Positions 26,928 to 35,949 of a stretch of DNA of 64,000 nucleotides are shown here, one piece after another (positions within the stretch are counted from its first letter, which is position 1; every line of letters begins with the position of its first letter). The notes under the pieces were generated by a model. The model was not told where the DNA came from and did no database searches. It was given only the letters and a program-made list of their open reading frames with translations. This stretch comes from Novosphingobium sp. (lineage in GTDB: Bacteria > Pseudomonadota > Alphaproteobacteria > Sphingomonadales > Sphingomonadaceae): assembly GCA_017745295.1 (NCBI GenBank), contig JAGHZR010000017.1, positions 32,424-96,423 of the forward strand, read 5' to 3'. The position numbers and the translations under genes are program-made.

Positions 26928-26993
26928 CTGAGCTTGTCGAAGGATATGAGGCATGGCACAGCGCCCCGCCGCAGGGGGCTTCGACAAGCCCAG
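26928..26993. repeat. Inverted repeat of the CTGAGCTTGTCGAAG type
   Basis: CTGAGCTTGTCGAAG at 26928-26942 pairs, with one mismatch, with CTTCGACAAGCCCAG at 26979-26993, in the gap after the deacetylase gene. A second copy of the CCTGAGCGGG tail follows near 26994-27003 and again near 27027. The same words form the larger repeat at 62163-62273. It is a dispersed repeat element that may also end transcription. Confidence 0.7.
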
Positions 26994-27040
26994 CCTGAGC
27001 GGGTTTGGACAGGTCGGGTTATCGCCTGAGCGGGCTGGAG

Positions 27041-28261
27041 TTATCGCAGCAGCTCTAAAGGAATCGCCTCACCCATCGCCTTGTATCCGGCGGGGTTGGG
27101 ATGCAGCGCATCGCCCACGTCGTAGGCCGGGTTCAGCCGGTCCGGCCGCGCGGGGTCGCGCATGACCTTGTCGAAGTCGATCACGCCGTCGAAGTTTCCG
27201 GGCTTGCGGATCCAGGCATTGACCGCCTGCCGGTCCGCCTCGTTGGCCGCATCGGGGTGGTAATATTCGGTCCCCATGTCGGGCAGGATCGTCGCGCCAA
27301 AGACCTTGATGCCGTGCGCGTGGGCGCGGGCGACGATCTGGGCATAGGCGTCGGTGATCTGCTCGACCATTGTCGCATGCTCCTCGGCGCTCACCGGTTT
27401 GAGGCGGGTCAGATTGCCGAGGTCGTTGATGCCTTCCAGCACGATCAGGTGGGTGACACCCGGCAGCGCCAGCACGTCACGGTCGAGCCGGGCCAGGGCA
27501 TTGGGGCCGAGACCGTCCAGCAGCACGCGGTTGCCGCCGATGCCCTGGTTGATGACGGCCCGCTTTCCGCCCAGACGGCGCGCGAGAACGTCGGTCCAGC
27601 GATCATTGCCGTTGGTGGTGGTGCCGCGCCCGTCGGTGATGGAATCGCCCAGCGCCACGACGGCTCCGGCCCCGCAGGACCGCGCCTCGATGCCGGAGAG
27701 CATATACCAGTGGTCGACGGCGGTGGCCGAGGCCAGATTGCTGTCGGCAACGTGATCGCCCCCCAGCCAGTAGGATGTCGCGCGCGATCCCGGATGCGAG
27801 GTTTGCCGCTGCGGCACGGCCTGGAGGTGGATCGAGACGGCAAGATCCTCGAAGGCCTTCACCGGCAGATCGACGAGATCGGATAGCCAGTCGGCTCCGG
27901 GCGGGATCACCGCGCGGGCCTTGCCGGAAAAGCGCAAGGGCGTGATCGACGCGGCATTTACGGTAGCCTTGTCCGACTGCACCGCGCGGGCCAAGGTTGC
28001 CGCCTCGATCACCAGCGGCGTATCGCCGAAAGCATTGGAAAAACGCACTCGCAGCCCACTGCCGCCGATCGAAGGGCGCACGATCTGTCGCAGCGTCACG
28101 TCGCGCAGGGCCTCGGCGGGCAGCGCGTTGTCGGCGCCCGGTTCCATTTGCGAGGAACCCCAGGCGGCCACCCACGGGCAAGCAGCCGCCCAGCATGGCG
28201 TGGCCAGCCCGCTCGCCAGCAACGCGGCAGTCAGGGCAAGAGGACGAAATTTCGGCGACAT
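27041..28261 (-). CDS. SGNH/GDSL-family exported esterase
   Basis: A 406-residue exported hydrolase (signal peptide ends CWAAA). SGNH blocks are present: ALGDSITDGRG (block I Ser), GIGGNRVL (block II Gly), EGINDLGN (block III Asn) and DALHPNPAGY (block V Asp/His). An N-terminal domain of about 190 residues precedes block I, as in the large secreted lipase/esterase group of this superfamily. In a xylan locus it may be an acetyl-xylan or feruloyl esterase; that is inference from context. It lies downstream of the TonB receptor gene on the same strand but behind a hairpin terminator. Confidence 0.85.
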   Translation of the reverse strand: MSPKFRPLALTAALLASGLATPCWAAACPWVAAWGSSQMEPGADNALPAEALRDVTLRQIVRPSIGGSGLRVRFSNAFGDTPLVIEAATLARAVQSDKATVNAASITPLRFSGKARAVIPPGADWLSDLVDLPVKAFEDLAVSIHLQAVPQRQTSHPGSRATSYWLGGDHVADSNLASATAVDHWYMLSGIEARSCGAGAVVALGDSITDGRGTTTNGNDRWTDVLARRLGGKRAVINQGIGGNRVLLDGLGPNALARLDRDVLALPGVTHLIVLEGINDLGNLTRLKPVSAEEHATMVEQITDAYAQIVARAHAHGIKVFGATILPDMGTEYYHPDAANEADRQAVNAWIRKPGNFDGVIDFDKVMRDPARPDRLNPAYDVGDALHPNPAGYKAMGEAIPLELLR

Positions 28262-28274
28262 CGCATGACCCTCA

Positions 28275-28309
28275 AAAGAAATGAGCCGACGACCGTGGGT
28301 CGCCGGCTC
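28275..28309 (-). terminator. Intrinsic terminator after the TonB receptor gene
   Basis: On the minus strand a 12-bp stem (GAGCCGGCGACC / GGTCGTCGGCTC, one mismatch; positions 28283-28294 and 28298-28309) is followed by ATTTCTTTT. It would stop transcripts of the receptor gene before the SGNH esterase gene. Confidence 0.75.
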
Positions 28310-28347
28310 GCAGTTTTCAGGGAGGAGGAGGTCCCTGACAAGAACGA

Positions 28348-31266
28348 TCAGAAGTTGGCGCGCAGGCCCACCAGCACCTGACGGCCCGGATAGTAGACCG
28401 AATAGGCCGCGTTCGAATACTGGAAGGTGGTGCGAAGCGGCTCGTTAGTGATGTTCAGCACGTCGAGCGTCAGACGCACGCCGTTGTCGAGGAACGGCAG
28501 CTGGTAACCGGCCGAAAGGTCGAGCTGGCCGCGAGCGTCGGAGCGCAGCGCCGCCCCCGGGATGTTGTTCTGCGGACCGTTCACGGCAATCGACTTGTCG
28601 TTCCAGACGTAGTTCAGGCTGACCGACAAACCGTGGTTCTCGTAGAAGCCCTGAAGGTTGTACGAGTACTTCGAGACGCCAGTGGCAACCAGACCCGAGG
28701 ACGACGACTGATCCAGATAGGTGCCGTTGGCCGAGAAGCCGAGCCCCTTGACGAGGAAGTCGAGCGGCTGGACCCAGGTCGCCTCGATACCCTTGATCTT
28801 GAGGTCGGACAGGTTGACCGGGCGGTTCACCGTGATCGGCAGGTCGCTGATCGCAAGGCCGGAAGCCGCAGCGCGGTTGCGCAGCGCGTCCTGCTGGGTG
28901 GAGAGCAGGCTGTCGAACGGAATGTTCAGCGAACCGAAGCTGGCGCTGGTCACCTGCGTTTCGGTGAAGCCCTGGATGTTCTTCACGAAGGCCGAGAGAC
29001 CGACATACCCGATACCGCCGGTGTAGATTTCACCGCCGATATCGTAGTTGTCCGAGGTGTAGGGCGTCAGGTCCGGATTACCCGCAGTCGCCACCAGCGC
29101 CGAGGGGTCGGAGAAGGTGATGCCCGGCAGGATCTGGCCCGCATCCGGACGGGTCATGGTCCGGGATGCCGAAGCGCGCAGCTTGACGTTGTCCAGAAGG
29201 TCGTAGGTCAGGTTGATGGAAGGCAGGAAGTTGTCGTAGTTCGACTTGGCGGTGATATCGACGATGGTCGAGCCGACCTGGCTCGGGCCGATGACGACCT
29301 GACGGGTGTGGGCATAGCGCATGCCTGCGTTCATGTGCAGGTCGCGGCCGAACAGCTGGGTGACGCCATTCAGTTCGAAGTAGGCGCCCCAGACCGTCTC
29401 GTCCATGTCGCCGGTCGCGCCGCCGGTCACGGCGCCGCGTGCTTCCGGCGCACTGTCGCGGTAGCTGGCATAGTTGGTGGCGGCCTTCAGCGCGTCGAAG
29501 TCCGGCACCACGAAGGCGTTGTAGCCGACGCTGCCGCTGGCGAGGTGGCCGAAGTTGTTGACCGGGAACTGCTTCAGGTACTGCGCGATGGCCGTCGTCG
29601 GAACCGAGCCGGTGGCGCCGGTGCAACCGGTGCCGCAGACCGACTGCTGGTAGGCAATGGAGTTGTCATAGGCGCGGATCGAACGCTGGGCACGGTCGTA
29701 GGCGCCACCGACCTTGATGCTGAACTGATCGTCACCGATCGTGGTATCGAGATGCGCGCCCTTGGTCTCGGTGCTGCGGCGCACGAGCTGAATGTTCTGG
29801 CGATACCACTGCCAGCCGAGGTTCGGATCGTTGAGATCGACGTTCGTGGTAATAAGCGGGCGGTTCGAAGCGCCGGTATTGTCGTAATAGACATCGACGC
29901 CCGAGTTCGGCGCGGTCTGGAACGCAAACGTCGGCTGTTCGCGGAAGAACTTGCTCTTCGACCAGTTGGCGCTCGCCTCGACCTTCACGGTGTCGGAGGG
30001 CTGCCAGGTAACGCTCGGGTTGATGTTCCAGAACTTGGTGGTCTGCTTGAACTGGCTGGCTTCGAGGAAGAACGAGGAGTTCGCGAACGTGCCGCTGGTG
30101 ACGACGTTGTTCTCGTCCACGGTAAGACCGATCGGAACCATGCCGCCGGTCGCCTGAGCGCCGGTGCCCGGCCCCGAGTTGCGGACCTGCCAGTTCATGT
30201 TGACCTTGTTGTAGTCACGCTTGGACTTGGCCCAGATGCCGTCGAGAGCGAAGTGCAGCTCGTCGCTGGGGCGCCATTCGAGCGAGGCCAGCGCCGAGAT
30301 GCGCGAGCGGTCGCCGCTGGTCAGGCTGTTGCGGCCGAGGCGCGGCAGCAGCGCCGTGCTGAGCTGGCTGCGCGTCAGGCCCGACGTGGCGACGACATCG
30401 ACCGGCTGACCGGCGACGAGGCCATGACCGGCATTCGCCGGGACCACGGAGGCCCAGTTCCAGTTGTTGTTGCCCGCGTCGGTGCAGCCGGTGCCGCACG
30501 ACAGGTTGCCGTCGCCCCAGCCCACGGTCTCGAAACCGTCGACGCGGGTCTTGGTCTTCACACCGGCGACGCCGACGAGGATGCCGAAAGTATCGGTCGT
30601 GTGGCTGGCGACCAGCGCGCCGCGCGGGCTGACCTTGCCGTTGCTGTCGGTGTACTGGCCCTGCGCCACCGCCGTGACATGCGTGCCTTCCTTGTCGAAG
30701 GGACGCGCGTTACGCAGGTTGACCGTGCCGGCGATGCCGCCTTCGAGGGTCGAAGGGGTCGGGCTCTTGGCGAGGTCGAGGCGGGTGAAGAGTTCCGAAG
30801 GGAAGAAGTCGAGATCGACTTCGCGGTTGGCGCTGCCGCCGTTGGTGCCGCCGTCCGACGCCACCTGAAGCTGCGAGCCGTTCAGCAGCACGCGGGTGAA
30901 GCTGGGGCCAAGGCCGCGGATCGCGACCTGGGTGCCTTCGCCGTTGATGTCGCGATTGAGGCGTACGCCCGGCATGCGGTTCAGCGTTTCGGCCAGGTTG
31001 GTCGCGGGCAGCTTGCCGATGTCCTCGGCGAAGATGGAGTCGCCGAACGTCACGGCGTCGCGCTTGGCGTTGGTGGCGCTGGCCAGCGAAGCGCGGATGC
31101 CGGTGACGATGATGTCCTCGGTCGTCGGTTCGTCCTGCGGCGCGGACGCTGCTGCATCGGTGGTGGTCGGAGCGGTGTCCTGCGCATAGGCGGCGGGAAC
31201 GACGAAGCCCTGGAGCGCGGCGGCACTCAGGAGAACGGCACGAACGGAAATAAGGTTGGATCGCAT
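28348..31266 (-). CDS. TonB-dependent outer-membrane receptor
   Basis: A 972-residue outer-membrane barrel of the large TonB receptor type used in this group for oligosaccharides. Signal peptide ends AAYAQ; it is followed by the DIIVTGIRASL segment (TonB-box-like), a plug domain (LAETLNRMPGVRLNR, TQVAIRGLGPSFTRVLLNG) and a long barrel ending in Phe (LRANF). The ATG at 31266 has a GGGAGGGG site. It should take up xylo-oligosaccharides, perhaps with glucuronic acid side chains. Two LacI-type operators lie upstream (31330 and 31387), tying it to the surrounding catabolic genes. Confidence 0.93.
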   Translation of the reverse strand: MRSNLISVRAVLLSAAALQGFVVPAAYAQDTAPTTTDAAASAPQDEPTTEDIIVTGIRASLASATNAKRDAVTFGDSIFAEDIGKLPATNLAETLNRMPGVRLNRDINGEGTQVAIRGLGPSFTRVLLNGSQLQVASDGGTNGGSANREVDLDFFPSELFTRLDLAKSPTPSTLEGGIAGTVNLRNARPFDKEGTHVTAVAQGQYTDSNGKVSPRGALVASHTTDTFGILVGVAGVKTKTRVDGFETVGWGDGNLSCGTGCTDAGNNNWNWASVVPANAGHGLVAGQPVDVVATSGLTRSQLSTALLPRLGRNSLTSGDRSRISALASLEWRPSDELHFALDGIWAKSKRDYNKVNMNWQVRNSGPGTGAQATGGMVPIGLTVDENNVVTSGTFANSSFFLEASQFKQTTKFWNINPSVTWQPSDTVKVEASANWSKSKFFREQPTFAFQTAPNSGVDVYYDNTGASNRPLITTNVDLNDPNLGWQWYRQNIQLVRRSTETKGAHLDTTIGDDQFSIKVGGAYDRAQRSIRAYDNSIAYQQSVCGTGCTGATGSVPTTAIAQYLKQFPVNNFGHLASGSVGYNAFVVPDFDALKAATNYASYRDSAPEARGAVTGGATGDMDETVWGAYFELNGVTQLFGRDLHMNAGMRYAHTRQVVIGPSQVGSTIVDITAKSNYDNFLPSINLTYDLLDNVKLRASASRTMTRPDAGQILPGITFSDPSALVATAGNPDLTPYTSDNYDIGGEIYTGGIGYVGLSAFVKNIQGFTETQVTSASFGSLNIPFDSLLSTQQDALRNRAAASGLAISDLPITVNRPVNLSDLKIKGIEATWVQPLDFLVKGLGFSANGTYLDQSSSSGLVATGVSKYSYNLQGFYENHGLSVSLNYVWNDKSIAVNGPQNNIPGAALRSDARGQLDLSAGYQLPFLDNGVRLTLDVLNITNEPLRTTFQYSNAAYSVYYPGRQVLVGLRANF

Positions 31267-31329
31267 TGGATATCCCCTCCCATGTAACGGTGCGTCCACC
31301 TCATGGCGGATCGCGGCTCGCGCCACTGC

Positions 31330-31343
31330 TGGTAGCGCTATCA
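31330..31343. promoter_or_regulatory. LacI-type operator 1 upstream of the TonB receptor
   Basis: TGGTAGCGCTATCA, 63 bp upstream of the start codon. Its reverse complement is identical, base for base, to the operator upstream of xylX at 48743-48756. Confidence 0.75.
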
Positions 31344-31386
31344 TTGCTCCTTACATATTCCCGGTGCAGTGGCGCGTCAACAGTTA

Positions 31387-31400
31387 TGTTAGCGGTATCT
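31387..31400. promoter_or_regulatory. LacI-type operator 2 upstream of the TonB receptor
   Basis: TGTTAGCGGTATCT, 57 bp further upstream than the first site, just after the end of the GH35-like gene. It differs from the GH43 site by one base. Confidence 0.7.
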
Positions 31401-31403
31401 TTT

Positions 31404-33083
31404 CTATCTATAAGCGTAGAGCTTTACGCGCTGGATCTGCCATTTCCCGGCCTCCAGCCGGATATGACGACCCTGATGAGTCTGGTCGCCGTTGAGCAAC
31501 CTGCCGGGAACCCACTTGCCGGTCTGGTCGAATTTGCCCTCGAACGCCGAATCGATCCCGGCCAGAGCGGCGGCATCCGCTTTCGGCTTGAAGGTCACGG
31601 TGATCCCCTGCCCGGCGATGAGATACTCCTCCGGGCCGATCTGGATAATCATGCCGCCCGCCGCCGCGATCGCCGCCGTCGTGCCCGGCTGCGAGGCATC
31701 GGCGCCGGGATTGGCTACCGGCTTCTGGATATCGGCATAAGCGATGGTGAAGCGATAGGGTCCAACCTCGCGCACCTCAGGCTCGTAGACGAGCGTGTCG
31801 TCATAGAGCTGGCGCGGCTTGAAGCCGGCCATCCGGTCCGTACCCTGCGCGTCGAGGATATAGGGCCTGAGCTGCTGGAGCACGCCGTAGGCATCCTTGA
31901 GCGCACCGGGGTCCTCGTCCACCGAGTCGATCGAGAACGGGCCGAAGCCGATCGCGTCGAGCTGGCCGATGGCATAGAAGGCGTTGGCAGGCGCGGTCGG
32001 GTTGTTGGCGTTATGCGCCTCGGGAATGAACAGCACGTTGTCCGGCCGCTTGTAGCCGTTCACGATGTCCACGAAGTTCGGGAAGTAGATGTCGGGTGCC
32101 AGGAAATCGAGGTGGGGGCCGCCAGCCTTCCAGACGTCGAGCAGATGCGGCAGCGGGCCGCCGCTGGGATATTCGCCGGGGATGCGGCCGGGACGGTTGA
32201 GCGCCACATTGACGTACATCGGCAGCGGATAGGCCGCCTTGCCCGCCGCCGCGAGCCGGTCGGCAAAGCGGGCATAGTGCCAGGCGGCGAAGACTTCCGC
32301 CGAGGCATCGCCGCCTCCGAACAGGTCCTCCCACGAACCGCTGGTCCGCGCGCCGCGATCGAGCCACATCCGGCGCATGCCCGGAACCAGCGAGTCCTTG
32401 TGGGCAACGAGGTAGTTCACCAGTTCGGTCGGAACCGGCTCGCGATAGGCGGCATTGGCGGCAGCGCTGTAGTCGCGCGCGACCGGCAGCATGCCGATCT
32501 CGTTCTCCACCTGCACCATGACGACGGTGTTGTCCTTCGAATCCACCGCCTTCAGGTGCGCGAGAAGCGCGGCATAGGCGCGTTCGTCGGCCTTGAGCGT
32601 CTCGGTGCCGAAAGTGGAGAGGATTTCCACGCTCTGCCCATTGGGCAGCGCCGCGCGCGGGAAGCGCTGCTGGTCACGCTTCACCCAGGCGGGCACGTAA
32701 GTGGACATGGAGTTCTTCCAGGCGCCGAACCACAGGATCACCAGCTTGAGATCGTTCGCCCGCGCCGCCTTGAGCTGCGAGTCCACCGAAGACCAGTCGA
32801 ACCTGCCTTCGACAGGCTCGATCAGTTCCCACGACACCGGCGTCAGCACGGTGTTGAGATTCATCTCTTTCAGCCGCTTCCAGTGCGGATCCATGTACGT
32901 CGCGCTGGAGGAGGCGGAATTGCTGAGTTCGCCGGCGATCATCAGCATCGGTTTGCCGTTCACGATGAGCTGCTGGGTATCGCCCTTGGCCTCCAGACGC
33001 GGCGCTTCGGCGAGCGCGGGGGCAGCAAGGCACAGGCTCGCGGAAAGGGCCGAGACTGCCATGAGGGCCGTGCGGAAAGTCAT
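31404..33083 (-). CDS. GH35-like beta-galactosidase family enzyme with DUF5597-type C-terminal region, exported
   Basis: A 559-residue clan GH-A glycosidase with a signal peptide (ends ALAEAP). The acid/base Glu is Glu195 in VQVENEIG and the nucleophile is probably Glu355 in LFIPEAHN; the trailing domain (VTFKPKADAAALAGIDSAFE) looks like the DUF5597 region found on this GH35/GH42-like group. It would remove terminal galactosyl or a similar residue from a hemicellulose side chain. It is the last gene of a six-gene operon that starts with the GH3 gene, and its ATG overlaps the uxuB stop (ATGA). Confidence 0.85.
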   Translation of the reverse strand: MTFRTALMAVSALSASLCLAAPALAEAPRLEAKGDTQQLIVNGKPMLMIAGELSNSASSSATYMDPHWKRLKEMNLNTVLTPVSWELIEPVEGRFDWSSVDSQLKAARANDLKLVILWFGAWKNSMSTYVPAWVKRDQQRFPRAALPNGQSVEILSTFGTETLKADERAYAALLAHLKAVDSKDNTVVMVQVENEIGMLPVARDYSAAANAAYREPVPTELVNYLVAHKDSLVPGMRRMWLDRGARTSGSWEDLFGGGDASAEVFAAWHYARFADRLAAAGKAAYPLPMYVNVALNRPGRIPGEYPSGGPLPHLLDVWKAGGPHLDFLAPDIYFPNFVDIVNGYKRPDNVLFIPEAHNANNPTAPANAFYAIGQLDAIGFGPFSIDSVDEDPGALKDAYGVLQQLRPYILDAQGTDRMAGFKPRQLYDDTLVYEPEVREVGPYRFTIAYADIQKPVANPGADASQPGTTAAIAAAGGMIIQIGPEEYLIAGQGITVTFKPKADAAALAGIDSAFEGKFDQTGKWVPGRLLNGDQTHQGRHIRLEAGKWQIQRVKLYAYR

Positions 33084-34540
33084 GCGTTCTCTCCCAGGAA
33101 GGCGGCGATCACGGCGCGGGCACCGGACTCTTCGAGATGGCTCAGATGCGCGGTCACGGCGTCGAGCACGGAAGTATCGGGGGTGTAGCCAAGGACGCCC
33201 AGCGCGGCGACCGCGCGCGCACGCGGACTTTCGGCACCGCGCAGGGCATCGGCCAGCGCGGCGGAGGCGGGATCGTCGACGGTGAAGGTCTCGCCCGCGT
33301 CGGTCGTGCCTGCCTGCCAGCGCACCCATGCCGCGACGGCAAGCGCGATGGCGGCGAAGGAACCACCCTGCCCGCGCACTGCATCCAGCGGCGCAAGCAA
33401 GCGCTGCGGCAGCTTCTGCGAACCGTCCATGGCGATCTGCCGGGTGCGGTGCTGGAGCGCGCTGTTGGCGAAACGCGCCATCAGTTCGCGGCGATAGGCG
33501 GGGATGTCCAACCCGGCAGGCGGATCGAGCGTGGGCTCGACTTCGTCCCACAGCCGCTCGACGAAGAGCAGGCCCTGCGCCGTGCCGACGAACTCGTGCA
33601 CGAACTGGTCTCCGGCCAGGCCGCCGAGATAGGCGATGGCCGAATGCGCGCCGTTTAGCAGGCGCAGCTTGGCTTCCTCCCACGGAGCGACGGCATCGGT
33701 CAACTGCACCCCGTGAGCTGCGAAGTCGGGCCGTTCGCCCGCGAAGCTGTCCTCGATCACCCATTGCAGGAAGGGTTCGGCCTTGACCATGGCCCTGTCT
33801 TCGACACCGATCAGCCCGGTGAGACCGGCGATGTCCTCGTCCGTCGTGGCAGGGACGATGCGGTCGATCATGGTGGCGGGGAACGTGCAATTTTCCGCGA
33901 TCCATGTGGCGAGCGTCGGATCGTGCGCCTCGGCCATCGCCAGTACGGCGCCTTTCAGCAGCACGCCGTTGTGCGGCAGGTTGTCACAGGACAGGATCGA
34001 CAGCGGCGCGAGGCCCTCGGCACGCCGACGCGCGAGGGCAGCGACGAGGAAGCCCGCCGCCGTGCGCGGACGCTCCAGCCCGGCGAGATCGGCGGCAACA
34101 TCCGCGTTCTCGGCCATAAGCTTGCCAGTCTTGCGATCGAGGCAATAGCCCTTCTCGGTGACGGTCAGGGTAACGAGGTGGGTATCGGGCGAGGCCAGAG
34201 CGGCGATCACCGCTTCCGGGTCTTCCGGTGCGACCAGCACCCGCTGCACCACGCCCATGATCTGCGGTGTCTGCTCGTCGCCCTCGCGCACCAGCAGAGT
34301 GTAAAGGTCGTCCTGCGGGTTCATCTGATCCCGCACCGAGGCCGAGCGGAGCGAGACGCCGATCACGCCCCAGCGCAAGTCGCCGGACGCCAGCACCGCC
34401 TCGAACACGGCAGCCTGATGCGCACGGTGGAAGGCGCCGATGCCGAGGTGGACGACGCCCGCCTTGACCGCCGCGCGGTCATAGGCGGGGCGCGCGACGG
34501 CGGCCGGAACCTGGCCGAGGGTCTCGTTCGAAAGCCTCAC
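33080..34540 (-). CDS. uxuB: Fructuronate reductase / mannitol dehydrogenase family
   Basis: A 486-residue long-chain polyol dehydrogenase that reduces D-fructuronate to D-mannonate with NADH. The N-terminal NAD domain has HLGIGAFHRAHQA, and the catalytic block KLRLLNGAHS with Lys, Asn and His is intact. TTG/GTG choice: GTG at 34540 overlaps the uxaC stop (GTGA). Position between uxaC and the GH35-like gene, with manD in the same operon, makes UxuB the natural assignment over mannitol dehydrogenase. Confidence 0.92.
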   Translation of the reverse strand: MRLSNETLGQVPAAVARPAYDRAAVKAGVVHLGIGAFHRAHQAAVFEAVLASGDLRWGVIGVSLRSASVRDQMNPQDDLYTLLVREGDEQTPQIMGVVQRVLVAPEDPEAVIAALASPDTHLVTLTVTEKGYCLDRKTGKLMAENADVAADLAGLERPRTAAGFLVAALARRRAEGLAPLSILSCDNLPHNGVLLKGAVLAMAEAHDPTLATWIAENCTFPATMIDRIVPATTDEDIAGLTGLIGVEDRAMVKAEPFLQWVIEDSFAGERPDFAAHGVQLTDAVAPWEEAKLRLLNGAHSAIAYLGGLAGDQFVHEFVGTAQGLLFVERLWDEVEPTLDPPAGLDIPAYRRELMARFANSALQHRTRQIAMDGSQKLPQRLLAPLDAVRGQGGSFAAIALAVAAWVRWQAGTTDAGETFTVDDPASAALADALRGAESPRARAVAALGVLGYTPDTSVLDAVTAHLSHLEESGARAVIAAFLGENA

Positions 34541-35949
34541 AGCTTGTACGCCGCCTTGACGAGATCATAGGCCAGTGCGCGCGCCACTTCGTGCGCCTCG
34601 TCCTCGGGCAGGCGGTGTTCGGCGACGAGCTGCGCCAGCCAGGCACAGTCCATGCGGCGGGCCACGTCGTGGCGGGCCGGGATCGAGAGGAAAGCGCGGG
34701 TGTCGTCGTTGAAGCCGACGGTGTTGTAGAACCCTCCGGTCTCGGTCGCGCGTTCGCGGAAGCGGCGCATGCCTTCGGGGGAATCGTGGAACCACCACGG
34801 CGGGCCGAGGCGCAGCGAGGGATAATGCCCGGCCAGCGGCGCCAGTTCGCGCGAGTAGACATCCTCGTCCAGCGTGAAGAGGATCAGGGTCAGGCGCGGG
34901 TCGTTGCCGTAGCGGTCGAGCAGCGGTTTCAGCGCCTGCACGAACTCACCGGCCATCGGAATATCGCCGCCCTTGTCGCGCCCGAAGCGCTCCAGCACGG
35001 CCTGGTTATGGCTGCGATGAACCGCCGGGTGGAGCTGCATGACCATGCCGTCCTCCACGCTCATCCCCGCCATTTCGGTGAGGATCTGGGCGCGGAACAG
35101 TTCGGCGTCGGCCTTGCTCGGTGCCGACAGCACGCGTTGGTAAAGCGCCTCGCAGTCCTCGGGCGAAAGATCGGCGGTCAGCGAGCTGGGATGGCCGTGA
35201 TCGGTCGACGTGGCTCCGGCCTCGCGGAAGCGGGCGCGGTGGAAGCGGTGGGCGGCCAGATAGCCCGCATACGTCGAGACATCCTCGCCCGCCATCTCGC
35301 CGAATTTCGCGACCTTGGCGGCGAAGCCCGGCGTTTCGGGATCGACGACGGGATCGGGACGATAGGCGGTGACGACGCGGCCGCTCCAACCGCTTTCCCG
35401 GATCGCACGGTGATGGGCGAGCGGGTCGAGCGGGCCTTCGGTGGTGGCGATCGCCTCGATGCCGAAGCGCTCGAACAGCGCGCGCGGGCGGAATGCCTCG
35501 GTCTTGAGCGCGGCGTCGATCACTTCGTAGTAGTGGTCGGCAGTCGTCTCATCGAGCAGCACGTCGAGGCCGAAGACTTCGGCAAAGACCCAGTCCAGCC
35601 ACATGCGCGAGGGCGTGCCCCGGAACAGGTGGTAGTGCTGCGCGAAAATCGCCCAGATCTTGCGCGGATCCTGCTCGACCGGGCTGCCATCGACGCTCGG
35701 GACGCCCAGCGATTCCAGCGCCACGCCCTGCGAATAGAGCATGCGGAACACGTAGTGGTCCGGCACGATCAGCAGCGAAGCCGGGTCGGTGAAAGGCTCG
35801 TCATAGGCAAACCACGCCGGATCGGTGTGGCCGTGCGGGCTGACGATCGGCAGGTCCTTCACGCCCTCGTAGAGCGCACGCGCAATGGCGCGGGTGCCGG
35901 GGTCGGCGGGGAACAGGCGGTCGGGATGGAGAGCGAGAGGACGGGTCAT
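34537..35949 (-). CDS. uxaC: Glucuronate (uronate) isomerase
   Basis: A 470-residue TIM-barrel metal enzyme of the amidohydrolase superfamily that converts D-glucuronate to D-fructuronate. The metal-binding His pair is in VSPHGHTDPAWF near residue 37, with blocks HYHLFRGTPSRMW and RGRDKGGDIPM-like family features further on. Length is normal. The start overlaps the transporter stop (ATGA) and the stop overlaps uxuB. It takes the glucuronate released by the GH67 enzyme. Confidence 0.96.
   Translation of the reverse strand: MTRPLALHPDRLFPADPGTRAIARALYEGVKDLPIVSPHGHTDPAWFAYDEPFTDPASLLIVPDHYVFRMLYSQGVALESLGVPSVDGSPVEQDPRKIWAIFAQHYHLFRGTPSRMWLDWVFAEVFGLDVLLDETTADHYYEVIDAALKTEAFRPRALFERFGIEAIATTEGPLDPLAHHRAIRESGWSGRVVTAYRPDPVVDPETPGFAAKVAKFGEMAGEDVSTYAGYLAAHRFHRARFREAGATSTDHGHPSSLTADLSPEDCEALYQRVLSAPSKADAELFRAQILTEMAGMSVEDGMVMQLHPAVHRSHNQAVLERFGRDKGGDIPMAGEFVQALKPLLDRYGNDPRLTLILFTLDEDVYSRELAPLAGHYPSLRLGPPWWFHDSPEGMRRFRERATETGGFYNTVGFNDDTRAFLSIPARHDVARRMDCAWLAQLVAEHRLPEDEAHEVARALAYDLVKAAYKL

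Noticed and set aside
28633..31287. An 884-codon open frame on the plus strand opposite the TonB receptor gene
   Set aside because: Shadow of the receptor's codon pattern; no ribosome binding site and no recognisable domain.
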